Shown here piece by piece: positions 1 to 6,695 of a stretch of DNA of 64,000 nucleotides. The stretch is from the NCBI GenBank assembly GCA_030606285.1, contig JAUWGS010000001.1:240696-304695 (forward strand). The letters are read 5' to 3'. The notes beneath the pieces were generated by a model. That model was not told where the DNA came from and made no database searches. It saw nothing but the letters and a program-made list of their open reading frames with translations. Origin of the DNA: Planctomycetales bacterium (GTDB taxonomy: Bacteria; 4484-113). Position 1 is the stretch's first letter, and each line of letters begins with the position of its first letter. The translations under genes were made by a program, and so were the position numbers.

Positions 1-383
1 ACATACATTCTGGCAAGCTCGTACTTGGGGAGAGCAACGCCGACAAAAAGGAACTTCTCCTCGGCGGGCTTGAGCGTGAAGGGAAACAGCGGGGAAACGA
101 GCACCCAGCCGGTTGGCAGCTCCGCGGCCGCTGAGAATTCGCGCTCTGCATCAGTTTCGTTCCAGATGCGGAAGGTAGCTACGACAATCTGGCCGGGCTC
201 TGTATCAACCTGTGAAGGTGAAAAGTTCTCGATGCGGACTCCAGGTCCCTGTGCTGAGGTGGAAAAGGGCAGGATGAGGACCAGCGCAATGAGGAACAGG
301 ATGACTCCGAGCCTGTAGGGCGGGATTTTACCAGCCCAAGCGGATGGCTCCGCGCCCCGCCTACAAGGGTAGGGGTTTGGCAT
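1..383 (-). CDS. Secreted protein with NEW3/usher-like N-terminus (partial, cut by window edge)
   Basis: This open frame is missing from the ORF track because it runs off the window edge. About 127 codons are visible. The hydrophobic stretch VILFLIALVLILPFSTSAQG looks like a signal peptide, and it is followed by a beta-rich segment (GQIVVATFRIWNETDAEREF, then LPTGWVLVSPLFPFTLKPAEEK). That segment resembles NEW3/COG1470-type domains that precede larger surface or usher-like proteins. The only in-frame ATG I find lies inside a 20-bp palindrome, which puts about 27 odd residues before the signal peptide. The true start may be a non-ATG codon, or may have been displaced by the repeat. It is the last visible gene of the secreted-protein cluster to its right. 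That it is secreted is well supported; its function is not. Confidence 0.6.
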   Translation of the reverse strand, partial: MPNPYPCRRGAEPSAWAGKIPPYRLGVILFLIALVLILPFSTSAQGPGVRIENFSPSQVDTEPGQIVVATFRIWNETDAEREFSAAAELPTGWVLVSPLFPFTLKPAEEKFLFVGVALPKYELARMY

Positions 384-444
384 GCCAAACCCAAAATGGG
401 CACGGCGTGCCGTGCCCCTACAGCCCATCCCGCGGAACGCGGGA
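312..444. repeat. Compound palindromic intergenic element
   Basis: Several inverted repeats are packed together. There is a perfect 20-bp palindrome, GGGTTTGGCATGCCAAACCC (373-392). A second pair has arms GGGCACGGC/GCCGTGCCC around a GT loop (398-417). A third pair is TCCCGC/GCGGGA (428-444). TGTAGGGCGGG and its approximate complement CCCCGCCTACA flank the left part. This is typical of dispersed palindromic intergenic repeats. I see no second copy in this window. Confidence 0.6.
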
Positions 445-479
445 CTGACGCTTGACTTATTTCCCCGTGCTTCCCGCAT

Positions 480-1307
480 CTATTTTCCCTTTACCTCGAT
501 TTCCGCCTGGGCGGCAATAAGGTTCGGCGCGTCGTAGTCAGCGATGATTAGCGCGGTGTAGCGGCCCGGTGGAAGGTTCAGCTTGCGAAGTTCGAACGTG
601 TAGTCACGTTTGCTCTTGGGGAGTACCGTCTTCAGCAGATGGGCCTCAGAATACACAGTTATTCCCGTCTGGTCGCGAAGCTCAAGCCAAACGTATGGTT
701 TCAGGTAGATATTCCCCTGGTTCTCCAGGGTCGCAGTCATATCAAACCCGCCCTTGACGGGCGAGACCTTGGCACCGGGGAAAGTAGCCTGCCGAATCTC
801 CGTGCCAGGAATGGTGACGTAGGCCTTGATACCAAAGCGGAAAATCGATGTGATTCCCACAGTTGGTCCTTCCGCTTGCCCAGACTCTAATGAGGTTGAC
901 TGCGGCTGACCTTCCACAAAAAAGACTCCCCAATAGCTTCCTGAGAGGTCGGGATCCTCCGGCATCGCAATCTCGAAGTAAACCTTCTCTGAACCACCTG
1001 GAGGTATGGTTAGCTGGGCGGGGCTAACGCGCATCCACTTTGAGAGCGATTGTGGCTCTTCTCCCAGCTTCAGGAATACGGCACCCTTCTCAGTCTGTCG
1101 CCAATCACCAAGATAGACCTTAAGGTGCACAGTTTCCTTCTTCTGATTCGTGGCATAAACGAACCCAACATACTTCTCACCTGGTCGCAGCTTTAGCTCA
1201 ATGGGTGTGAAGTCCACGGCAAAGCCCTGCGCGTAAGCGAATCGGGCTGAAAGCAGAATGAATGGCAAGACCAGCAGACAAAGCCTTATGAGTCTCCAGT
1301 ATTTCAT
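480..1307 (-). CDS. Periplasmic fimbrial-chaperone-like protein
   Basis: The 275-residue protein has a clear signal peptide (LCLLVLPFILLSARFAYAQG). Two beta-sandwich-like halves follow. The first (about 30-145) has the chaperone-like pattern FTPIELKLRPGEK, KWMRVSPAQLTIPPGGSEKV and AMPEDPDLSGSYWGVFF. The second (about 165-270) has GGFDMTATLENQGNIYLKP and LPPGRYTALIIADY. The organisation resembles PapD-like or WxL-associated chaperone/anchoring proteins. It sits between two small secreted pilin-like genes upstream and a large secreted protein downstream on the same strand. I infer that it escorts or anchors those secreted subunits. The precise family is uncertain. Confidence 0.6.
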   Translation of the reverse strand: MKYWRLIRLCLLVLPFILLSARFAYAQGFAVDFTPIELKLRPGEKYVGFVYATNQKKETVHLKVYLGDWRQTEKGAVFLKLGEEPQSLSKWMRVSPAQLTIPPGGSEKVYFEIAMPEDPDLSGSYWGVFFVEGQPQSTSLESGQAEGPTVGITSIFRFGIKAYVTIPGTEIRQATFPGAKVSPVKGGFDMTATLENQGNIYLKPYVWLELRDQTGITVYSEAHLLKTVLPKSKRDYTFELRKLNLPPGRYTALIIADYDAPNLIAAQAEIEVKGK

Positions 1308-1383
1308 TCCCGTGCACCTTCAATATCAAGCAAGGTTGTCATATAGCTTTTTTTCCTTAATTCCTCTTTGGATTCCACCCCGG

Positions 1384-1860
1384 TTAATTTGGACTAATCG
1401 TGTATTGTATAGTGGCTCCATAGCTTCCGGGTATGTCCGCCGACCACGAGAGGAGTACCTTGTAATCCACGTTGAATTGCCCACTACCGGAACTGCCAGC
1501 ACTGACGTTAGCATCGGTAGTGGTCATCGTCAGCCAGAAGGGCCAGGTAGAACGTTTCCACTTGAGGTCGCTGAGGGGCTTGGTGTACGAAAAGTCATTG
1601 CTCTGTCCCAAATCGGAGTCGAGGGACTTGACGGTGATTATCCAGGCAATATCGCTGGTCCATTGAATCAGGTTATTCGGTGCCACCTTCTCGCCAGCGT
1701 TGAAGTCGCTAGCGGTGGCTGTCATGTTTACGGGGGCATGCTCTGTAATCGATTGAGCCGCTTGCACAGTAGAAGGGGTGAGCAAAACGAACAACCAGAG
1801 CGCGAGAAGCACCAGGAAATAGCAGCTTATGCGCGAATGATGTTGATTCATCGTTATCAT
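1384..1860 (-). CDS. Small secreted pilin/coat-like protein
   Basis: I place the start at the ATG of MITMNQHH, because GGGAG lies 8 bases upstream; the ORF track start is 15 codons further upstream. That gives about 158 residues. A signal peptide (CYFLVLLALWLFVLLTPSTVQA) is followed by a mature domain of about 130 residues ending YGATIQYTISPN. The mature part contains W-x(n)-W segments (IQWTSDIAWIITV) like those of the upstream gene (WGIQSNVAWTLTT), so the two look distantly paralogous. The spacing suggests secreted structural subunits of the spore-coat-U/DUF4402 type served by the downstream chaperone-like protein. The family assignment is inference. Confidence 0.6.
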   Translation of the reverse strand: MITMNQHHSRISCYFLVLLALWLFVLLTPSTVQAAQSITEHAPVNMTATASDFNAGEKVAPNNLIQWTSDIAWIITVKSLDSDLGQSNDFSYTKPLSDLKWKRSTWPFWLTMTTTDANVSAGSSGSGQFNVDYKVLLSWSADIPGSYGATIQYTISPN

Positions 1861-2038
1861 GTGTCGTCGCTCCCGATCCCTTACTCTGTATTCGTTAGCA
1901 GCCACTCCTTATGATTCAGTACGTTATTCACCGGTTATATCCCCTCATCGGGCCGTGCCTACGTTCAGTGTATCCTGGGGGACCAGCCCCGGGCTGGCTT
2001 GTCCCCCAGATACTTAGTGAATAGCTGAAAGCCCCTTT

Positions 2039-2512
2039 TTACGAGAGCGTCCAAGTTACGACTGTGCCTGCGGTGCCGGTGCCAGAGGCCCAATTAATTG
2101 TCGAAACCTTCCAGTCCTCGTCTTTGGCCGTGTTGTCCTCACCGGCAGCACCGCTACCGATGGCCGTTGAAGCTACAGGGATCGTCACGTAATTGGTGAA
2201 CGAACCTGCGAACCCGTCGGACTTGAACTCCAAGGTTGTGGGTTGGGTACCCAACGTCCCCCCAAAAGCGGTACGTGTAGTCGTCAGCGTCCAGGCTACG
2301 TTTGACTGTATACCCCAAGTACTGGCGTTGTCCAACTTCTCGACGTACCCAAGATCAAGGTCGGCTGCTGTCGCGGTTTCACTCACCGCAGCTGGCTCAA
2401 CCAGGACCTGGAGAGAGGGAACGGTTATATCAACTGCGGTCGTTGCCATCGCCGGAATCGCGAACAGGCACAGTGCAAAGAGTGTTACGAAAAAGATTAC
2501 TAGTCTTCTCAT
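2039..2512 (-). CDS. Small secreted pilin/coat-like protein, first gene of the surface locus
   Basis: The protein has 157 residues: a signal peptide (LVIFFVTLFALCLFAIPAMA) and a Thr/Ala/Ser-rich mature domain ending in GTVVTWTLS. There are no cysteines in the mature domain. Composition and the Trp-containing segment WGIQSNVAWTLTTTR match bacterial surface-subunit proteins. A very strong ribosome site, AAAGGAGGTGA, lies just upstream of the ATG, suggesting high expression as expected of a structural subunit. It is the promoter-proximal gene of a minus-strand cluster of four secreted proteins. Specific function is not known. Confidence 0.6.
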   Translation of the reverse strand: MRRLVIFFVTLFALCLFAIPAMATTAVDITVPSLQVLVEPAAVSETATAADLDLGYVEKLDNASTWGIQSNVAWTLTTTRTAFGGTLGTQPTTLEFKSDGFAGSFTNYVTIPVASTAIGSGAAGEDNTAKDEDWKVSTINWASGTGTAGTVVTWTLS

Positions 2513-2803
2513 TTAGTTTTCACCTCCTTTCTTATATAGTGAATGTGGGTGTACCCGCATGTGGCAGGTAAACTCCAGGAAAGCGGATCACCCTACCCGG
2601 ATGGGTTATGCTCCCCTTCCCCGTTCCGTGTTATTCTATATGAATTCCACGCAATCCGCAAGCACAGAGATCTGCGGCGTATCTGCCCGGAGCTTGCAGC
2701 AGCATGCGCAGCCTTGGTTGAGTCTCTGTTGGTATGTCCAGACTTCCGTTGCACTGTCGTCCTCCCGACATGTCCCCGCCGATTAGTCCAGCCAAGCGCA
2801 AAC
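2513..2803 (-). other. Long 5' leader of the surface-protein locus (no gene seen)
   Basis: Between the predicted promoter and the first start codon lie about 285 bases with no convincing ORF; the short ORFs listed here are GC-shadow frames. On the minus strand the start-proximal part can fold. GGGTGATCCGC can pair with GCGGGTACACCC around a purine/pyrimidine-rich loop, just before the ribosome site. I cannot match it to a known riboswitch. Length and position make it a candidate structured or cis-regulatory leader. Confidence 0.35.
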
Positions 2804-2832
2804 ATAGTATGCCTATGAGGTAACATTGTCAA
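2804..2832 (-). promoter_or_regulatory. Sigma70-type promoter, surface locus
   Basis: On the minus strand TTGACA is followed after exactly 17 bases by TACTAT. It points toward the small secreted-protein genes ending at 2512 and predicts a transcription start near 2797. No other start is apparent between it and the tRNA gene. Confidence 0.6.
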
Positions 2833-3016
2833 GATATACAATAGTGAAGTAAACTGCGAATCCTTTCAAGCCCGCTTACTTTGCTCTGCTCGGTCACTTG
2901 AGTTGATCCAATCCACGTGAGTTCCGGTCAGCTCTGAGGTGGAAGCAAGCGATGCGCACGCCGTGGTCAAGCAGGACAGAGGAGTGTTCTATGAGCCCTT
3001 CTTTATTTAGGAGAGA

Positions 3017-3087
3017 CTGGGGCGGATGGATTCGAACCATCGATGGAGGCTCCAAAGGCCCCTGCCTTACCGCTTGGCTACGCCCCA
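3017..3087 (-). tRNA. tRNA-Gln (anticodon TTG)
   Basis: The minus strand folds as a complete cloverleaf. The acceptor arm is TGGGGCG/CGCCCCA with a G discriminator, the D arm is GCCAAGCGGTAAGGC, and the anticodon loop is CTTTGGA with anticodon TTG. The T arm contains GGTTCGAATCC. A G discriminator fits glutamine. The 3' CCA is not encoded. An AT-rich stretch (TTATAT) lies just upstream. It stands alone, between the surface locus and hflX. Confidence 0.92.
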
Positions 3088-3195
3088 AGCCGGATATAAC
3101 TCTAGCACAAAGTAGCTATGGCAACAAAGCTGTTTGCGCTGGGCTACGGCACACTCATGCGGTGGAACCTACGGCTTCATCAGTTTCCAGTACCG

Positions 3196-4395
3196 CTACA
3201 CGCGTGCGGATGCTCTATCCCGCAGGATGGATGTCAGTTCGGGTATTCCCTCACCCGTAACCGTGCTTATCGCAACACTCGGTGAATATTCCTCCTGGAG
3301 AATCGCCAGAGGTGCGAAATCATCGAGCAGGTCTGTTTTGTTGAATATCACGACGCGTGGAATGCCCGATAGCCCAAACTCACTCAATATCCGCACGCCG
3401 CTTTCAATACGAAACTCCACGTTGTCCCGGGAGACATCCACGATGTGGAGCAGCAGGTCGGATTCCGCCACTTCCTCCATCGTAGCGCCGAACGCGGTGG
3501 TCAGCTCCGCCGGCAAATCGTCCAGTAAGCCAACCGTGTCGGTCACCACAGCTTCAACCCCATCTCCCAGGTATATGCGGCGCGCAGCGGGGTCGAGCGT
3601 TGTGAAGTATCGCGACGCGACCTCTTCCTCGCTGCGAGTCAGCGCGTTAATTAGTGACGATTTACCCGAGTTCGTATAGCCTATAAGGCTTGTCGTGAAC
3701 ACTCCCGACTTGACGCGTTTCTTTCGTCGAAGAGCGCGTGTGCGCTTTACCTTCTCCAGCTCGTTCTCTAGGCGGCGTATACGTCTGCGTATGTGGTCCT
3801 TGGTCAGGACAGTAAGCGGTTCGCCACCACCTCCACGTGTGCCTCTGTCGCCGCCGGTTCGCGAGAGCTCCTTCCCCACGCCCACTACACGCGGAAGTTC
3901 ATAGTTATGGCGGGCCAGGTCCACCTGAATACGCCCTTCGCTTGTCGTGGCGTTCTGCTCGAAGATGTTGAAGATGACATCGGCGCGGGTCATAATTGGA
4001 GCGTCCCACTCCTCTTCGAGGTTGCGCTGATGCACGGGTGACAACTGGGCGTTCGTGACGACGCTCGTGGGCTGAAGAGCACGAACCGCTTGAGCAATCT
4101 CTGCAGCCTGCCCCCGGCCGAAAAACGTCCTCGGCGAGACGCGTCTCACGTTGAACTTCATGACGCGGCCGATGCTGAAATCGTCGGCTATGACCAGCTC
4201 AAGGAAGTCGAAGTCCTGCTGTGGGTTGTCAGTCCTCGTGCGATATCGCTCAACAAAGAGGTCTGTCTGCTCGTCGCTTGGGGAGCACGCCTCGTCCGTT
4301 CGGGAGCGCCCGCGCCGGGCGCGCACACCACGAGGCTTCTCAACGAGAAGCACCAGCGCAGTCCGCTTTAGCTGCTTGTCCTGCTGCTTGCCCAT
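3196..4395 (-). CDS. hflX: GTPase HflX
   Basis: HflX is a ribosome-associated GTPase that splits or rescues stalled 70S ribosomes under stress. This 399-residue copy has the N-terminal HflX domain (about 60-175, FFGRGQAAEIAQAV) and a Gly-rich linker (SRTGGDRGTRGGGGEP). A basic coiled helical segment follows (RRRIRRLENELEKVKRTRALRRKK). The G domain has G1 GYTNSGKS, G3 DTVGLL and G4 NKTD. A charged N-terminal extension (MGKQQDKQLKRTALVLLVEKPRGVRARRGR) is longer than in many homologues. TATACT ends 10 bases before the ATG and no Shine-Dalgarno sequence is visible, so the transcript is probably leaderless. Confidence 0.95.
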   Translation of the reverse strand: MGKQQDKQLKRTALVLLVEKPRGVRARRGRSRTDEACSPSDEQTDLFVERYRTRTDNPQQDFDFLELVIADDFSIGRVMKFNVRRVSPRTFFGRGQAAEIAQAVRALQPTSVVTNAQLSPVHQRNLEEEWDAPIMTRADVIFNIFEQNATTSEGRIQVDLARHNYELPRVVGVGKELSRTGGDRGTRGGGGEPLTVLTKDHIRRRIRRLENELEKVKRTRALRRKKRVKSGVFTTSLIGYTNSGKSSLINALTRSEEEVASRYFTTLDPAARRIYLGDGVEAVVTDTVGLLDDLPAELTTAFGATMEEVAESDLLLHIVDVSRDNVEFRIESGVRILSEFGLSGIPRVVIFNKTDLLDDFAPLAILQEEYSPSVAISTVTGEGIPELTSILRDRASARV

Positions 4396-4523
4396 CGACG
4401 TGATTAGTATACCCGCGCGATTGTAGGCTGGGCAAGACTGACACCTAGCACGGAGAGTCCCGACTACTGCAGATTGCCATGTAGTGAAAGGCTGCCACGC
4501 TTTTCGTGGTATATATACACGCC

Positions 4524-4874
4524 ATGCCGAAAGACCAAACGAAGTTCGTCCCGAAAGGGTGGGGCGGTGAGCTGTGGATTCACAACGACGACCTCTATTG
4601 CGGCAAGAAACTCACCCTCAAGAAGGGAAAACGCGGCAGCCTGCACTATCACAAGAAGAAGACCGAGACCTTTTTCCTGCAGTCAGGCAAGCTCCAGCTT
4701 GAGCTGAAGTACGCCGATGGGCGAGAGGAGGTCCTGATTATGGAGCCCGGCGATACAGTTCATTTGCCGGCAGGGACCCTTCACCGCTATACAGGGCTTG
4801 AAAACTCAGAGATGTTTGAATTCTCCACGCAGCACTTCGATGACGATACATACCGCGTCGAGCCAGGAGACTAG
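4524..4874 (+). CDS. Small single-domain cupin
   Basis: About 116 residues form one cupin barrel. Motif 1 is GSLHYHKKKTETFFLQSG (two His and a Glu as metal ligands) and motif 2 is GDTVHLPAGTLHRYTGLEN. This is the architecture of mannose-6-phosphate-isomerase-like or sugar-epimerase-like cupins. The substrate cannot be told from sequence. I use the second ATG (MPKDQT): TATATA/TATACA lies 4-8 bases upstream, so the first ATG (4506) would fall upstream of transcription. The gene is divergent from hflX and stands alone. Confidence 0.8.
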   Translation: MPKDQTKFVPKGWGGELWIHNDDLYCGKKLTLKKGKRGSLHYHKKKTETFFLQSGKLQLELKYADGREEVLIMEPGDTVHLPAGTLHRYTGLENSEMFEFSTQHFDDDTYRVEPGD

Positions 4875-4881
4875 ACCAGAC

Positions 4882-5337
4882 TCATTCACGACTCTCAAAG
4901 ACGTGCCGCAGAGCATCCTCCGCATCTTGCGAAAGGCGCTCGTACTTCTCTCGTCCTCCTTCTTCCGAGAGCAGGCGCGACATCACCAGTGGTTCTCCTG
5001 TGTCCGTACGCCGCACCATCGCTGACGTGCCGAGAGCATGCGCGAAGTCACGATAGGCTCTTAGTGCCTGGAAAACCTTCGTGCTGGCAACTTCGGCAAA
5101 CTCCGGGCTAGTAAGGAGTGTCTCGATAGTCTTGAGCTTTAACGCCAGTGCAGTCGTTTCTGTGGGATGAGCCAGTTCACGGCGGTTGAAGTCGATCTCG
5201 TCCAGCGCGCGCCTAGCGAGATTGAAAGCCTCCGCCATCTGCAGCTTCGCCTGTTTCTTTTTGGATGACAGGGCGATCGCCGCTACAAGCACGGCAACAA
5301 TGACTGCAGCGGCCAGAATCCACACGCCCAGTGTCAT
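4882..5337 (-). CDS. Membrane-anchored hypothetical protein
   Basis: The protein has 151 residues. One N-terminal transmembrane helix (GVWILAAAVIVAVLVAAIALSS) is followed by KKKQAK and then an alpha-helical, charged soluble domain (about 35-150). The positive-inside rule suggests the domain is cytoplasmic. GGAGGG lies 7 bases before the ATG, and TATTCT lies a short distance further upstream. It is convergent with the cupin gene, with only 7 bases between the stops. No family recognised. Confidence 0.65.
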   Translation of the reverse strand: MTLGVWILAAAVIVAVLVAAIALSSKKKQAKLQMAEAFNLARRALDEIDFNRRELAHPTETTALALKLKTIETLLTSPEFAEVASTKVFQALRAYRDFAHALGTSAMVRRTDTGEPLVMSRLLSEEGGREKYERLSQDAEDALRHVFESRE

Positions 5338-5422
5338 GAGCCTTCCCTCCGCTCACTAGAATAGCATAGAGGGTAGGGGGGGTCATTTACATATCGCCGT
5401 CCATGCGCAAGAATACTCCCGA

Positions 5423-5956
5423 ATGGTTTGGAGAATACTTTCTGCAGCGTCACTGCTGGCGTTAGTGGTTGTCGCGTCGCTTGCCTGCACAGGTCGCAGG
5501 ATTCACGCTGAGGCGGTGCTTATGGAGGCTGAGCTGACGAAACCCGCCGTGGGAGACCTGGAGCGCATTGTCAAGCAGGGCGTCAGCAAGACCGGCCGTG
5601 ACATCCAGATAGTCACCATTGTTTTCCTTATCGACGAGCCTGTCTTTGAGTATCGTGACCAGTCAAACGCGTACCTCCTTGACCGCGGCTACACGCAGTC
5701 GATGAATCTCTCTACGCCAACCGAGTTTAGTATCGCGTATAACGGACCTGAAGGCTTGATTTACATTGAAGTAATGGCCGAAGTCGCCCTGCCGCCTGAG
5801 TCGCTTCTGACAGGTCTCCCGGAGCAAGCTCCGACTGAGCCTGAAGATGGTTTGCCTCCTCCTGATACATCCCCGGATGAAGGCATTGATGACGGTGCAG
5901 AACCGCCACTTCCCGCTCCAGACTTCCATCGTGTCACAATTAAGATCAGCTACTAG
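5423..5956 (+). CDS. Secreted/lipoprotein-like hypothetical with acidic Pro-rich tail
   Basis: The protein has 177 residues. The N-terminus (ILSAASLLALVVVASLAC) is a signal peptide with a possible but non-canonical lipobox SLAC. A soluble domain (about 30-125, DIQIVTIVFLIDEPVFEYR) is followed by an acidic, proline-rich stretch (TEPEDGLPPPDTSPDEGIDDGAEPPLPAP) and a short terminal strand, HRVTIKISY. No enzymatic motif is visible and the function is unknown. It is divergent from the preceding membrane protein; an 8-bp hairpin lies about 50 bases past its stop. Confidence 0.6.
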   Translation: MVWRILSAASLLALVVVASLACTGRRIHAEAVLMEAELTKPAVGDLERIVKQGVSKTGRDIQIVTIVFLIDEPVFEYRDQSNAYLLDRGYTQSMNLSTPTEFSIAYNGPEGLIYIEVMAEVALPPESLLTGLPEQAPTEPEDGLPPPDTSPDEGIDDGAEPPLPAPDFHRVTIKISY

Positions 5957-6261
5957 CGCTCCTCTCTGCTTCTACTCAAGAACTTCCCTAAGCAACGCCT
6001 GGCACCTCTCAGAACCTTTCTGAGAGCTTATCTAGCGGTGCGGGTAGGGCAAAGCTGGAATCTTCGTGTTATTAGTAAATACTGCCCTGAAGAGGTTAAA
6101 TCCTCTAAGAAAATCGGTCAGGTTCGCTTCACAACTCCCGTATGTAACATAATAGTTCTTATGGGCGGATGCGGAGTGGCGTACCTGAACCCCAGTCCGA
6201 GAACTAATTCCCTTTGACCCTAATCCAAATGGGTGATGACACTGTAATATTAAGGCTCCGA
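5957..6261. other. Intergenic region with a hairpin and a -10 element
   Basis: No ORF is supported. CTCTCAGA-ACCTT-TCTGAGAG (6006-6026) makes an 8-bp hairpin without a following T-run, so it is at best a weak terminator for the preceding gene. At the right end TGTAATAT (extended -10, 6245-6250) lies 11 bases before the ATG at 6262. The middle, about 200 bases, shows nothing recognisable. Confidence 0.45.
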
Positions 6262-6675
6262 ATGGCTCCACATCGCTCCAAATGGCTGCTTGTACTCACT
6301 ATCCTTCTACTTGGCACATCAGTGGAGCTTGTCGTCGGCTCCTCCGTCTTCTTCGTCGGAATGAGCATCGCTCCAGCCATATTGCCTACACATCCAATTG
6401 CAGGCATCGTCCTGAGTTATGTCCTTCTTGCAGTCGTAGTCGGAATCCTCGTGTCTCTCTTCTACCACAATCCTGCAATAACCTGGCGGCATCTGCTGGC
6501 CACAGTCTGGGGAGCGCTTCTGTTCTTCGCCGCTATGGGGTCATTGCATGAACTCGACGCGTCCCGCTCCGATAACACAACAGGAATGACGCTTGCGGGT
6601 CTGGGAACATTCGCGTTCCTCGTAACACTAACGGCAGTTGTTACGCGACTTGACAACAGCACGGTCAGAGAGTAG
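6262..6675 (+). CDS. Four-helix integral membrane protein
   Basis: The chosen start (MAPHRSKW, about 137 residues) is 16 codons inside the listed ORF, because an extended -10 (TG-TAATAT) ends 11 bases before it and would lie inside the longer frame. Four hydrophobic helices are visible: LLVLTILLLGTSVELVVG, IAGIVLSYVLLAVVVGILVSLFY, LLATVWGALLFFAAMGS and LAGLGTFAFLVTLTAVV. No conserved catalytic or transport motif is recognised. It is convergent with carB (20 bases between stops). Confidence 0.6.
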   Translation: MAPHRSKWLLVLTILLLGTSVELVVGSSVFFVGMSIAPAILPTHPIAGIVLSYVLLAVVVGILVSLFYHNPAITWRHLLATVWGALLFFAAMGSLHELDASRSDNTTGMTLAGLGTFAFLVTLTAVVTRLDNSTVRE

Positions 6676-6695
6676 CCGGGACCGAAATGACCCCC

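Noticed and set aside
2543-2841. Several overlapping short ORFs (75-91 codons)
   Set aside because: They overlap one another on both strands within the leader of the surface locus and lack ribosome sites; the promoter inside them argues against coding.
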